Below, one piece after another: positions 37,491 to 46,021 of a stretch of DNA of 64,000 nucleotides; the stretch's first letter is position 1, and the number at the start of each line of letters is the position of its first letter. Source of the stretch: Pelorhabdus rhamnosifermentans (GTDB taxonomy: Bacteria > Bacillota > Negativicutes > UMGS1260). Location of the stretch: the NCBI RefSeq assembly GCF_018835585.1, contig NZ_JAHGVE010000013.1, forward strand, positions 62,001 to 126,000, written 5' to 3'. The notes under the pieces were generated by a model, which was not told the DNA's origin, made no database searches, and was given only the letters and a program-made list of their open reading frames with translations. A program made the translations under genes and the position numbers.

Positions 37491-38744
37491 TTATTTTATT
37501 AAGTTTAGTTTGTACAATTTTATTGCTGTTGCAAGGGTTAATTTTGTTTCAAATTCGTTGATAGATATTCCCAGAATTTTTTCAATTCGTTGTTTGCGGA
37601 AGATGACGGTATTATAGTGAAGAAATAGTACTTTGGCTGTTTCTTTCAAGTTGGACTTTTGTAAAATTACGGCAAGTGTGTCCAAATAGTCGGTGCCTTT
37701 TTCATGATCATAGCGAATAAGTTTACCAATTGTTTTTTCAATAAATTCAGTTGTACGTTCTTTTTCGCTTGGTTTTATAAGCAGTTGTAAAATACCCAAA
37801 TCTCGAAAGTGGACAATGTTCTTATTGCGCTCCGAGTCGTACTGCGAAACTTGAATTGCTTCCAGGGCCTGCTGAAAACTTTTTGTAAAGCCCCTTATTC
37901 CTTGTTGGTTCTCCCCAATACCTATTCGAATCGTTATGTCAGGATGATACTTATGAATCTTTTTTTGTAAGAGTTGTGCCAATGTCTTTTCTGTAAAATT
38001 ATTTCCTTGATCAGAAGGGTTTATTTGATATAGAACACCGATGCTACTACGCCGCCCCCAAGTAATACACCCTTTTGTGTCATTTAGTTTATCGATGAGT
38101 TCATATTTGATATCTTCCTCTATGGTTTCAGATCTGTTTTTATGGTGTAAATGATAATCAACGGTTTTTTCAAGCTGGATTACCGAACAAAAAAATGGTT
38201 GAGAGAAATTAAGTCCTATGTTATTGATATAAGCGAGTGTTTCTTCATCTCCTCCCCTTATTCCATTAAGAATGTCATTGAAGACGTCAGCTCGGCGTTT
38301 TATTTCATAAGATGTTTGGAGCTTTTTTTCAGCCTCTCTCCTCAACGTGATATCAATAACAATAAGAGAAAGCAATATTTTCTCACCTGTTTTGAAAGGA
38401 CTAGAATATACTGCTACATCTTTGACGTGCCCATTTTTAAGCTTATGTTGGCAGTATTTCGGTTTCTGAATAAAATTGTCTAATCGAATTCTACCCGTTT
38501 TGAATTTTTCGATTGGAGATATAGAAATTTCAATTGTTTTCATGGCTTTTAATTCATCTGTTGAATATCCATAGAATTTATTTGCTGCTGCATTGACTGC
38601 TATGATATCGTTCGTTTTAGGATCAACAAGCAGCCAAACGACAGGACTATGAAGAAATATTTGCTGAAAACATATTTCAGTAGTATTTTGTAATGAATTC
38701 CGTCTACACATTTTCATTCTGCTAGTATACTTATTTATCTGCAT
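37491..38744 (-). CDS. PAS-domain PucR/CdaR-type transcriptional regulator
   Basis: A 417-aa regulator. An N-terminal PAS domain (about 25-140) contains VDPKTNDIIAVNAAANKFYG. A GGDEF-like middle segment of the CdaR type follows, and a C-terminal helix-turn-helix (about 355-410) has NLKETAKVLFLHYNTVIFRK, the PucR/CdaR DNA-binding signature. ATG 38744 follows GGAGAGTGG; the ATG 15 bases upstream has no ribosome site. Target and signal are unknown. The next transcribed region downstream is the c-di-GMP riboswitch. Confidence 0.85.
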   Translation of the reverse strand: MQINKYTSRMKMCRRNSLQNTTEICFQQIFLHSPVVWLLVDPKTNDIIAVNAAANKFYGYSTDELKAMKTIEISISPIEKFKTGRIRLDNFIQKPKYCQHKLKNGHVKDVAVYSSPFKTGEKILLSLIVIDITLRREAEKKLQTSYEIKRRADVFNDILNGIRGGDEETLAYINNIGLNFSQPFFCSVIQLEKTVDYHLHHKNRSETIEEDIKYELIDKLNDTKGCITWGRRSSIGVLYQINPSDQGNNFTEKTLAQLLQKKIHKYHPDITIRIGIGENQQGIRGFTKSFQQALEAIQVSQYDSERNKNIVHFRDLGILQLLIKPSEKERTTEFIEKTIGKLIRYDHEKGTDYLDTLAVILQKSNLKETAKVLFLHYNTVIFRKQRIEKILGISINEFETKLTLATAIKLYKLNLIK

Positions 38745-38759
38745 GTTTCCACTCTCCAT

Positions 38760-38998
38760 GTATTGTTCATGTGTTTTAGCCTAGATATCTTATTCTCTAG
38801 TGTAATTATTGTGTTTATGGAGACATTCGGATGTTCAATATGTTGCATTTAATGTTGATTTTTTGTATTGACAACTTTCGTGATTTTGTACGTAGATTTT
38901 ATAGTAAATATCAATATTCTTATTATTTTATAACATTCTCTTGTCATAAAATTGTTTCCTCTGTTTCTGTTTTTCTAATAAAGAAATTTGAATAAAAA
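38760..38998. other. AT-rich intergenic region
   Basis: Roughly 240 bases, strongly AT-rich. It must hold the pucR-type promoter on the minus strand; I see no specific motif beyond poor -10-like sequences and no gene. Confidence 0.4.
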
Positions 38999-39039
38999 AA
39001 TCCCCTAATGTGGCAGGAAAATCCTACAATTAGGGGAAG
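38999..39039 (-). terminator. Terminator of the glycosyltransferase gene
   Basis: TCCCCTAAT and ATTAGGGGA arms with a partly paired interior (AGGA/TCCT), followed on the minus strand by a run of seven T. Confidence 0.88.
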
Positions 39040-39043
39040 ATTG

Positions 39044-39841
39044 TTAGGTTTGTTTTGTCGTTCCTAAAAAATTTTCTAATAAATCAAATCGCCGGGCTGT
39101 ATGATATCCTGAGTAGGTTTTGTTTTGCCATTGTCTTGTCCGGGGCTTACCGTGAAATACCGCGATAGCTTCTAAACAATCGCCAACAATCGTATCAATA
39201 ATTTTGTTGCTGTGAATGTAGTTCTTTACAGAAGATCCCAATCGGTAATGGGGAATTGTAGTGGCAACATCAATGCGTAATTTGCTTAAGCGGGCCAACG
39301 CCAGTGAGACAGGTGGAATAGAAAGTTCTTGGAGTGGAATGGATTCTAATAGACGGCGTGAAACGGCATGAGGGCCATGTGCTGGTGTTGCTAGTCCAAG
39401 CTTTTTATCTAGTCCTAATTCGTGCGTGACATTATAGCGCCACTGAAAGGTTGGATTATAACGTTCAATATGACGGGGTGGTGAGGGATAACAGTTGGTG
39501 AGAGCCATATCTAAATGTTTGAGCTGGATACCCTCTATAAGTTCTACTAAATTTTCATTGAATGTACCTACCATGTCTCCATCAACAAATAAAACAACGT
39601 CACTGCCTAAGGAATAAGCCATTTTTGCGCCGATTGCCCGGGGGACATCAATGCCTAGACATTCGTGAAAATAAATAATCTGTAACTTGTCAATGGGGAG
39701 ATTGAGGACTTCTTGGAGAGTCGTATCGGTTGTTCCATTAATAATGAGAATGATATGGTCGATTGGGAGAGTGGCGACGTTTTGCAGCACTGTTGTAATA
39801 CGGCCTGCTTCGTTTTTAGCAGGAATGACTACAGTAATCAT
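39044..39841 (-). CDS. Glycosyltransferase family 2
   Basis: A 265-aa GT-A fold enzyme. VVIPAKNEAGRITTVLQNV is the nucleotide-sugar-binding start and VLFVDGDMVG holds the DxD motif. No membrane segment is evident. The start follows GAGGTGATG. Acceptor and sugar unknown. Its placement beside yabG, divergently, suggests but does not prove a spore-envelope role. Confidence 0.82.
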   Translation of the reverse strand: MITVVIPAKNEAGRITTVLQNVATLPIDHIILIINGTTDTTLQEVLNLPIDKLQIIYFHECLGIDVPRAIGAKMAYSLGSDVVLFVDGDMVGTFNENLVELIEGIQLKHLDMALTNCYPSPPRHIERYNPTFQWRYNVTHELGLDKKLGLATPAHGPHAVSRRLLESIPLQELSIPPVSLALARLSKLRIDVATTIPHYRLGSSVKNYIHSNKIIDTIVGDCLEAIAVFHGKPRTRQWQNKTYSGYHTARRFDLLENFLGTTKQT

Positions 39842-39954
39842 GCGCCATCACCTCAAAGGTGCTTTGGTTTATCCTCGCTGGATTACTACAGTATATTGAG
39901 GGACGCCTTTATTTGTCACTTGTTGCGGTTCCTTTCTGGGGGAAAACTTTCGGT

Positions 39955-39983
39955 GACAGAACTTTTGCTGTACTCATAGTATG
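39955..39983 (+). promoter_or_regulatory. Sigma-K-like promoter of yabG
   Basis: GACA (39955-39958), exactly 16 bases, CATAGTATG (39975-39983), close to the mother-cell sigma-K consensus mACm-N16-CATAnnnTA. Bacillus yabG is sigma-K dependent. The predicted start of transcription at about 39990 supports GTG 40010 as the start codon. Confidence 0.55.
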
Positions 39984-40009
39984 TAGTAATGGATGGGGGA
40001 GGGATAGGT

Positions 40010-40885
40010 GTGACTATTGCAGTAGGTGATCTTGTTGTTCGCAAATCTCATGGCGGAGATATCGTGTTTAAAATAACGGATATTTATTTAGACGAAGCGA
40101 AACAAACTCATTGTGTGCTGAAAGGGCTGTATATGAGGCTCATGGCAGATGCGCCTATTGATGATGTCGAACGGATTGATGCCGAGCATTTGCGCAATGA
40201 AATCATTCATATGGAAGAAAATATCCAAGATGGGTTGCATCAGATTCTGCTCAGGCGTGGTGTAGAGCAGGAAAAAACTTCGCATTTCTTACTTAGAGGG
40301 GATCGAAAAAAGTATAGTTTTTTTAATTTACCTGGCAAGGTCCTTCATGTGGACGGTGACGAAGAGTATTTAAAAATGTGTTTGAAAACCTATCGCCAGC
40401 TGAATATGGAAGCAGTTGGCGAATGGATCGCTGAGACGGATCAGCCAGGCCGAGTGATCGATATTATAAAAAAACACCGACCAGATATTTTAATATTGAC
40501 AGGACATGATGCTTTAACTGGCAACGGAAAAAAAGATTTTAGCAATATGGACAGTTATCGTAATTCGAAATATTTTGTGCAGTCTGTAATCAATGCCAGA
40601 AACTTTTGTTCTTCGCGCGATGACCTCGTGATTTTTGCTGGGGCCTGCCAGTCTTATTTTGAGGCGATTATTGCTGCTGGAGCTAATTTTGCCAGCTCCC
40701 CAATGCGGATTTTTATTCATGCTTATGATCCGGTCTTTATTGCAGAAAAGGTGGCGTTTACTTCCATTAACCAAGCGATTGATTTGAATGATACTATTAC
40801 AGCTGCTGTGACGGGCGTTGAAGGCGTAGGTGGTATTGAAACGCGTGGCAAGTTTCGGTTAGGATTGCCGAAAACCCCCTACTAA
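40010..40885 (+). CDS. yabG: Sporulation-specific protease YabG
   Basis: YabG cleaves spore-coat and cortex-related proteins late in sporulation. The 291-aa protein has the small N-terminal beta domain (VGDLVVRKSHGGDIVFKI) and the conserved PGKVLHVDGDEEYLKMC, RPDILILTGHDA, IFAGACQSYFEAIIAAGANF (catalytic His and Cys candidates) and GVGGIETRG blocks. GTG 40010 follows GGGGGAGGGA; an ATG 21 bases upstream would place the ribosome site inside the gene. Confidence 0.93.
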   Translation: MTIAVGDLVVRKSHGGDIVFKITDIYLDEAKQTHCVLKGLYMRLMADAPIDDVERIDAEHLRNEIIHMEENIQDGLHQILLRRGVEQEKTSHFLLRGDRKKYSFFNLPGKVLHVDGDEEYLKMCLKTYRQLNMEAVGEWIAETDQPGRVIDIIKKHRPDILILTGHDALTGNGKKDFSNMDSYRNSKYFVQSVINARNFCSSRDDLVIFAGACQSYFEAIIAAGANFASSPMRIFIHAYDPVFIAEKVAFTSINQAIDLNDTITAAVTGVEGVGGIETRGKFRLGLPKTPY

Positions 40886-40921
40886 GGTAATTTACAATGT
40901 TATTTTAGCGATAATTTTTAT

Positions 40922-40974
40922 AAAAAAACAAGTAAGTCTGTACCGATTTTTGATACTGACTTACTTGTTTTTTT
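40922..40974 (+). terminator. Terminator after yabG
   Basis: Arms AAAAAAACAAGTAAGTC and GACTTACTTGTTTTTTT are perfect inverted repeats around a 19-base loop. Confidence 0.9.
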
Positions 40975-41141
40975 ATTATAAACCAATGTGGGTGATAAAC
41001 TTTTAAAGTTTACAGGCAACTTCAATGGGACGGTATGTTTCCAACGACGATAAAAATTACCAACGTTATGTTAACAGGTGTTTTTTGATAAAAGGCGAAT
41101 AACTATAATGCGAGAATTATTTCGCTAGAAGGGTGGATCAT

Positions 41142-41849
41142 ATGAATCATTTTTCTGCTAATAAAATTTTAAAAAGTTTTTGCTTCGGTTTATTGACTGT
41201 TTCTGTCTTTACCACTTCGCTGGGTATGCCAGCAGCTGAAGTGGCTCATGCGGCTTCAGTTACTGCGGATAATGCACCTCAAGTAAACAATAGTAAGGCA
41301 GGTTATGTAGTGCTTGCCTTAGGGCTCTTGGCTATGCTCAGTGGGGGGCATAGTGGTGCGAAGGCGTCTTCGGCACCTGCTGCTGCAACAGCAGCGAGCG
41401 GGTCGGTGACTTCCTCTACAAGTCCCAGTTCTTCATCAAGTCAGACTTCTTCGGCTTCAACAGGAAATGTGGCGGCTGATGAACAAAAAGCGGTTAATTT
41501 AATGAATGCTGATCGGAGCGCCCAAGGGCTCGCCAACCTAAAAGTAGATTCACGGCTGACTTCTTTGGCTGAAAAGTATGCTCAGGATATGGTGAATCGC
41601 AACTTCTTTTCGCATACCAACCCTGAAGGGCAGTCTCCTTTTGATCGTATGAAACAAGCAGGCATTTCTTATAGTGCGGCAGGCGAAAATATTGCCGTTA
41701 ATCAAAACGTGGCAGCCGCTGAAACGGCTTTTATGAATAGTGCCGGTCATCGTGCCAATATCTTAAATACGGCTTATACAAATGTGGGTATTGGTGTTGC
41801 TTATAAAAATGGACAAGTTTATGTTGTTCAAGAATTTATTAAACCCTAG
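41142..41849 (+). CDS. Secreted CAP-domain (YkwD/SCP-like) protein
   Basis: A 235-aa exported protein. A signal peptide (to about AHAA, residue 37), a hydrophobic stretch (about 55-70), a Ser/Ala/Thr-rich linker and a C-terminal CAP domain (about 110-235) with LMNADRSAQGLANLKVD, NFFSHTNPEGQSPFDRM, GENIAVN and SAGHRANILN, including the conserved His and Glu. CAP proteins of this type occur in spore coats and cell walls of Firmicutes; function is unproven. ATG 41142 follows AAGGGTGG. Confidence 0.88.
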   Translation: MNHFSANKILKSFCFGLLTVSVFTTSLGMPAAEVAHAASVTADNAPQVNNSKAGYVVLALGLLAMLSGGHSGAKASSAPAAATAASGSVTSSTSPSSSSSQTSSASTGNVAADEQKAVNLMNADRSAQGLANLKVDSRLTSLAEKYAQDMVNRNFFSHTNPEGQSPFDRMKQAGISYSAAGENIAVNQNVAAAETAFMNSAGHRANILNTAYTNVGIGVAYKNGQVYVVQEFIKP

Positions 41850-41866
41850 CTCTAGATTGTTTGAAT

Positions 41867-41911
41867 GATAATGAAAAATCCTGCCCTTGTTGGGCAGGAT
41901 TTTTCATTATC
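41867..41911. terminator. Bidirectional terminator, perfect 20-bp stem
   Basis: Arms 41867-41886 and 41892-41911 are exact inverted repeats around TTGTT, between the convergent CAP gene and the Cys-rich gene; the stem reaches the stop codon of the latter. Confidence 0.92.
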
Positions 41912-42203
41912 ATTCAGGGTCCATCATATCCATACTCATGCCCATATGGTAAAACTGGGTGCCGCATCTAGGACAGACACCGCCATGGTGGTGAAAATCA
42001 TATTCATGGCCGCAAGATTGACAGACTTTATAGAGTCTGCAGTACGATAAGCGGTACAGTTTAAATGTACAGTCAAAGGTCTTTAAACACTTTTTCGTCG
42101 GTTTGCAGCCACAAAATTTGGGCTCTTTCTTCATCTGGCAACAACTCTTTCCGTCTTCCCATTGCTCATATTTTGGTTTACAATAGCGATCATTTTCGTT
42201 CAC
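41910..42203 (-). CDS. Cysteine/histidine-rich hypothetical protein
   Basis: 97 aa with about a dozen cysteines, including a zinc-ribbon-like C-terminal pair CQSCGHEYDFHHHGG and CPRCGTQFYHMG, and a Cys/Lys-rich middle resembling small spore-coat proteins. No family recognised. GTG 42203 follows TAGGAGG by about six bases. It is downstream of and co-directional with nothing obvious; the yitT-like gene lies just after it on the same strand's upstream side. Confidence 0.55.
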   Translation of the reverse strand: MNENDRYCKPKYEQWEDGKSCCQMKKEPKFCGCKPTKKCLKTFDCTFKLYRLSYCRLYKVCQSCGHEYDFHHHGGVCPRCGTQFYHMGMSMDMMDPE

Positions 42204-42283
42204 GAGCAATCCTCCTATCATGTCATGTAATGTTGTGGTTTCTTTTACATAATATGATAAGAAAGTATTGATGGTGAACATTG

Positions 42284-43222
42284 TTAATGAGTAAATCCCT
42301 TGCCAGATACTTCAGCAGCATCCTGGATGATGAGAAAGGCTGAGGTATCGATATCTTCTACCATTATTTTTATTTTAGCAATCTGAGTAAAAGTTACTAC
42401 GATATAGAGGACCTTTTTTTCTTGATGAGTAAAGGCTCCTTCACCCTTTAATATAGTTATGCCGCGCCCGAGTTCATTTAATATGGCGACTGAAATTTCT
42501 TCATGCTTGTCTGAAATAATCATAATGGATTTTTTTCTATTAAAGCCTTCGACAATTTTGTCTGTTAGTACGGCCCCTGCGTACATGGCGAATAGTGTGT
42601 ACATAGCTGATTTTGGACCAAAAAAAACACCTGCAAATATCATAACGACGCAGTTAATCGCAAATCCCATGGACCCCATACTATAGCCATAGTATTTTTT
42701 CATAATGGCACCGATAATATCGGTGCCGCCGCTGCTGCCGTTGACACGAAAAATAATGCCTGAGCCAATCCCTGTGAGGATTCCGCCATAGATAGAGGCC
42801 AACAAAATGTCGTCAATAAAGTTAATGTCAGCCAAGAAGCGGGTAGCATCAAGCGATGCTGAGAAAATGATCATTCCATAGAAGGCGCCAAAGACATATT
42901 CCTTGTTAAGCATTTTATAAGCCAGATAAAAAATAGGAATGTTTAAGAGCGTTGTGAGTAATCCGAGGGGATAGTGAAAGAGAAAAAAAATAATCATGGC
43001 AACGCCACTGACACCGCCGCTTAATAAATGGTGGGGGACAAAAAAGATATTTATGCTTACGCCACTGATCATACTGCCGATAGCGACCCATAAATATTGC
43101 GTTACCATATGCGGAAGATTGTGCGAAATATAGGCATATACAGGGGAAGGGAGTCTTTTAGCCAGTTTAAGCAGAACAAGACGCGCGATGCGAAGTAAAA
43201 GACCCGGGGAACGACGCGGCAT
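42284..43222 (-). CDS. YitT/DUF2179-family membrane protein
   Basis: 312 aa with five or six membrane segments (about 38-210) of the YitT family and a C-terminal cytoplasmic DUF2179 domain (about 225-310). GSSGGTDIIGAIMKKYY and SGGVSGVAMI are conserved in the family. Transport or signalling function is not established. The start follows AAGGAGATG. It is divergent from the SPOCS genes. Confidence 0.88.
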   Translation of the reverse strand: MPRRSPGLLLRIARLVLLKLAKRLPSPVYAYISHNLPHMVTQYLWVAIGSMISGVSINIFFVPHHLLSGGVSGVAMIIFFLFHYPLGLLTTLLNIPIFYLAYKMLNKEYVFGAFYGMIIFSASLDATRFLADINFIDDILLASIYGGILTGIGSGIIFRVNGSSGGTDIIGAIMKKYYGYSMGSMGFAINCVVMIFAGVFFGPKSAMYTLFAMYAGAVLTDKIVEGFNRKKSIMIISDKHEEISVAILNELGRGITILKGEGAFTHQEKKVLYIVVTFTQIAKIKIMVEDIDTSAFLIIQDAAEVSGKGFTH

Positions 43223-43336
43223 GCAGATTCATCTCCTTGTAATAAGAATATAAGAGAACATTAACGAATAGGGAGATATTTTCCTGCCTATTCATCATGA
43301 AATTATAAAAGTTTTTTTCTGTTTCTTTTATTTTGG

Positions 43337-43365
43337 GCACAACATTTGTTTGTTACTCATATATA
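43337..43365 (+). promoter_or_regulatory. Sigma-K-like promoter before the SPOCS genes
   Basis: CACA (about 43337-43340), 16 bases, then CATATATAT (about 43357-43365). The -35 and spacing match sigma-K; the end of the -10 is imperfect. The downstream genes have spore-associated domains. Confidence 0.4.
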
Positions 43366-43396
43366 TAACTAGAATACTCAAAAGGGGGGGATACGT

Positions 43397-44107
43397 GTGG
43401 ACGATAAAGATACGCGTTTTTATGGTGATCCCTGCACACTTAGTGCTCAGACAGGTCCGCAGACCATTGTTGTACGGCAGATAATTGGGGAACAGGAAGC
43501 ACAAGCTGTGCTGGATATTCATGTTGTTGTTCCGGCTTCCAAACCATCGATTGAGCAAATTATTGATGTTCTTGTGAAGGATGTTGATGTCAATAGTGTC
43601 GATGTCATTATGGATAAAGTCATTGTACGCGGCGAATTTGAAATTAAAGCCATTTATGTTGCTAATTTACCGGATCTACCTGTGCATGCCATCCAAATTA
43701 AACATTACAGGTGGACACAAGACATTGATTTACCTGGCGCGCGACGGGGGATGGATGCCGATGCCAGTGTGATTGTTGAATTTGTCGATTATGATGTAGA
43801 TGATGAAGGATACCGTCGGGCTTATATGTATAATAAGTATGATGACGATTCATGCCAAGAAGATTGTGCTGATGATCCGTCTGACGACTGTGACGACCAC
43901 CATGACGATTGCGACGATCACCACCATCACCATGACGACTGCGACGATCACCATCATCACCATGATGACTGCGATCACCATCATCACCATCATCATAATC
44001 TTAGGGAATTCGACGTATCTGTTGTATTAAAAATTACTGGTAAGGTAATGGCGGATCGCGAGGTAATGATCAACAACCCTACTGTACCATTATACCCAAA
44101 AGGTTAG
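43397..44107 (+). CDS. SPOCS-domain (DUF3794) protein with His/Asp/Cys repeats
   Basis: 236 aa. The N-terminal 140 residues are a SPOCS domain (KPSIEQIIDVLVKDVDV, VIVRGEFEIKAIYVANLP), a module found in spore-coat morphogenetic proteins. Between about residues 150 and 205 an acidic, His-rich insertion is built of near-repeats of DDCDDHHHHH, very likely metal-binding, after which the domain's last strand (FDVSVVLKITGKV) resumes. GTG start after a long G-run. Cotranscribed with the next SPOCS gene. Confidence 0.85.
   Translation: MDDKDTRFYGDPCTLSAQTGPQTIVVRQIIGEQEAQAVLDIHVVVPASKPSIEQIIDVLVKDVDVNSVDVIMDKVIVRGEFEIKAIYVANLPDLPVHAIQIKHYRWTQDIDLPGARRGMDADASVIVEFVDYDVDDEGYRRAYMYNKYDDDSCQEDCADDPSDDCDDHHDDCDDHHHHHDDCDDHHHHHDDCDHHHHHHHNLREFDVSVVLKITGKVMADREVMINNPTVPLYPKG
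43879..44000 (+). repeat. In-frame repeats encoding DDCDDHHHHH units
   Basis: GAC/GAT, TGC/TGT and CAC/CAT codons alternate in three to four 30-base units. Synonymous codon differences between units indicate that the repeat is maintained at protein level and is not a fresh slippage product. Confidence 0.8.
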
Positions 44108-44140
44108 CATGGCGGGCAATTCAACAAAGGGGGGGGAAAA

Positions 44141-45040
44141 ATGACGGACGAACTTAAGCGTCAAACATCAGGATCAACGATTACAGCCATATCAGGAACA
44201 GGTATTGACGATAATGCCAATGTTCTCTGCGGCTGCCCGCAGCCTGGGCCTGAAACGATTGCTGTGGAACAGGTTTTAGGTGCTGAAACAAAACAGCGTG
44301 TTGTCGAGTTTGATATGATTTTGCCAAGCAATAAACCCAGTATTCAACAAGTGATTGACGTGTATGTCAAAGATGTTTGCATTTCTGACGTCGATGTCAT
44401 ACCAGATAAAGTGATTATTCGTGGCAATTTGGAAGTAAAAGTCATGTATGTTGCTGATTTGCCTGATGAACCTGTTCATGCCTATGAAAGAAAACATGTG
44501 CGCTTTACCCGTGACATTGTGTTGGAAGGTGCTGAGCCGGGCATGGATGCTACGGCAGATGTTAATGTAGAATATATTAATTATGATTTTGATTGCTGGT
44601 GTGATCGGCGCAAAGTCCATATTACTATTGTACTTAAATTCTGGGCGCGTGTCACGACGACAACTTCTATGGATGTTTACGCATTGACTCCTATCAATGA
44701 AATGGGTCCAGTCGAAGCTATTGCGGGTCCTGCTGGCTATTATGGTGGTTATGCACCAGAGAATATGTTTGTTAGCGGCATGCAGCCTGTTGCAGGAACA
44801 ACTATGGGCCCAGTGACAGGGACTGCTACGGTTATTGGTACGAAGGTCAATGTCAGGACAGGACCCGGAACGACATTCCCTGTCGTGACGCAAGTAAATA
44901 GTGGTGCAACAGTGACCATTAAAGATGGGGCTTTTGGATGGAATCGCGTTGTGTTAAGCGACGGTACCACGACTGGCTGGATAGCCGGTTGGTTGCTACA
45001 AACGACATCTGGTACTGTGCCAAGTACACCGAAAGGATAA
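44141..45040 (+). CDS. SPOCS-domain (DUF3794) and SH3-domain protein
   Basis: 299 aa. A SPOCS domain (about 40-185) closely similar to the previous gene's, a Gly/Pro/Tyr-rich linker (about 195-230) and a C-terminal bacterial SH3 domain (about 235-290) with GTKVNVRTGPGTTFPVVTQV and WNRVVLSDG. SH3b domains bind cell wall. With its neighbour it likely belongs to the spore envelope. RBS-like G-run upstream; 33 bases after the first gene. Confidence 0.88.
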   Translation: MTDELKRQTSGSTITAISGTGIDDNANVLCGCPQPGPETIAVEQVLGAETKQRVVEFDMILPSNKPSIQQVIDVYVKDVCISDVDVIPDKVIIRGNLEVKVMYVADLPDEPVHAYERKHVRFTRDIVLEGAEPGMDATADVNVEYINYDFDCWCDRRKVHITIVLKFWARVTTTTSMDVYALTPINEMGPVEAIAGPAGYYGGYAPENMFVSGMQPVAGTTMGPVTGTATVIGTKVNVRTGPGTTFPVVTQVNSGATVTIKDGAFGWNRVVLSDGTTTGWIAGWLLQTTSGTVPSTPKG

Positions 45041-45060
45041 TATGAACCTTATGATTCAGG

Positions 45061-45083
45061 CAGCACCTTCGGGTGCTGTTTTG
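45061..45083 (+). terminator. Terminator after the SPOCS pair
   Basis: CAGCACC and GGTGCTG pair around a TTCG tetraloop, followed by TTTTGATTT. Confidence 0.85.
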
Positions 45084-45121
45084 ATTTGCAGTGGCAAATA
45101 AATCTAAAGTAGGTGAAGATT

Positions 45122-45904
45122 GTGTTGTTAGCAACAAAATATATTGGGCCTGTTGGAAGGGGGGTAACGCGTCCTGAAATTGTTTGGGCTGATGATGATT
45201 TTGCTTATGTTGTGAAGCTGCAAAATAATCGGATGGGACGGCAAGTGCTTGTTAATGAATATATTGCGCAGGAATTAGGGCGAATGATGAACCTTTGTTT
45301 TCCGCCGAGTGAATTGATTTATTTATCAGAAGATGTGAAAGCTTCTTTGGAACGGCATCTTCACAAGAAAATAAACCGTGGGCCTCATTTTGCCTCACGG
45401 TTTCTCAGTCATACGCATTTTTTGACCAGAAGTAACCTTGCTAAAGCTGTTAATTTTTCGGATATGGCTGGCATCATGTTTTTTGATCATCTCTTTCATA
45501 ATTTGGATCGTACGAATAATCGGCGAAATTTGCTGATAAGAAATGAAGAAGCCGGCGCCAAAATTTATGCTATCGATCACTCCCATTTGTTTTATCGTGG
45601 GCGCTGGGAATTGACGGCTCTAAAGCGAATGGAAGAGCTTATTAAAGTCAATAGTTCTAGAATTTATGGGGTTTTGTTAAGACGTTATCTTGATCCACAG
45701 GATTTTGTTCCTTATGTGACGAGATTTTGCGAGATTCCGGATGAAAAAATTTTGGATATGATGGCACATATTCCCACTGAGTGGCAGGTAACAAATGAGC
45801 AGAAAGCAGCCTTAACTCACTTTATTGGTTGCCGTCGTCAATTAGCGGAGGACATCTGTGAAGCCATCTGTCGTCTAATCCCTGATAAAAACAGGCGTAC
45901 CTAG
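45122..45904 (+). CDS. HipA-like kinase-domain protein
   Basis: About 260 aa. FFDHLFHNLDRTNNRRNLLI matches the catalytic HxDR-x3-N pattern and KIYAIDHSHLF the metal-binding DxS of HipA/PI3K-like kinases (HipA_2 family). There is no HipB antitoxin gene, so it is not a standard toxin-antitoxin pair. GTG 45122 is chosen since AGGTGA ends five bases before it; an in-frame GTG at 45113 overlaps this site. Its last 30 bases overlap, on the opposite strand, the end of the split L,D-transpeptidase gene. Substrate unknown. Confidence 0.7.
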   Translation: MLLATKYIGPVGRGVTRPEIVWADDDFAYVVKLQNNRMGRQVLVNEYIAQELGRMMNLCFPPSELIYLSEDVKASLERHLHKKINRGPHFASRFLSHTHFLTRSNLAKAVNFSDMAGIMFFDHLFHNLDRTNNRRNLLIRNEEAGAKIYAIDHSHLFYRGRWELTALKRMEELIKVNSSRIYGVLLRRYLDPQDFVPYVTRFCEIPDEKILDMMAHIPTEWQVTNEQKAALTHFIGCRRQLAEDICEAICRLIPDKNRRT

Positions 45905-45985
45905 TGACGCAAGGGAAAAGATATCTTCTGCATGGACATTGTGCATGCGGATACAACCGTTGGAAACCATCTGACCGATGAGCCA
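45875..45985 (-). pseudogene. 3' part of a split L,D-transpeptidase gene
   Basis: On the minus strand this encodes the last 36 residues, WLIGQMVSNGCIRMHN to a stop at 45875, with the catalytic Cys of the YkuD family. It has no start codon or ribosome site. It joins in frame to the 5' part ending at 50915 if the intervening element is removed. If excision occurs during development, this is an exon-like segment and not a true pseudogene. Confidence 0.9.
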
Positions 45986-45994
45986 CGGCTTGCT
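45983..45994 (-). other. Left attachment site of the intervening element
   Basis: Minus strand AGCAAGCCGTGG, 10 of 12 bases identical to AGCAAACCGTAG at 50912-50923. Common segments are AGCAA and CCGT. It lies 27 bases beyond the recombinase stop codon. Confidence 0.75.
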
Positions 45995-46021
45995 GAAAAC
46001 GTGAATATAAGAACATGACAT

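Noticed and set aside
43879-44000. Direct repeats as a CRISPR or DNA-level repeat array
   Set aside because: They are in frame inside a gene, contain no spacers, and differ by synonymous codons; they encode a His/Asp/Cys-rich protein segment.
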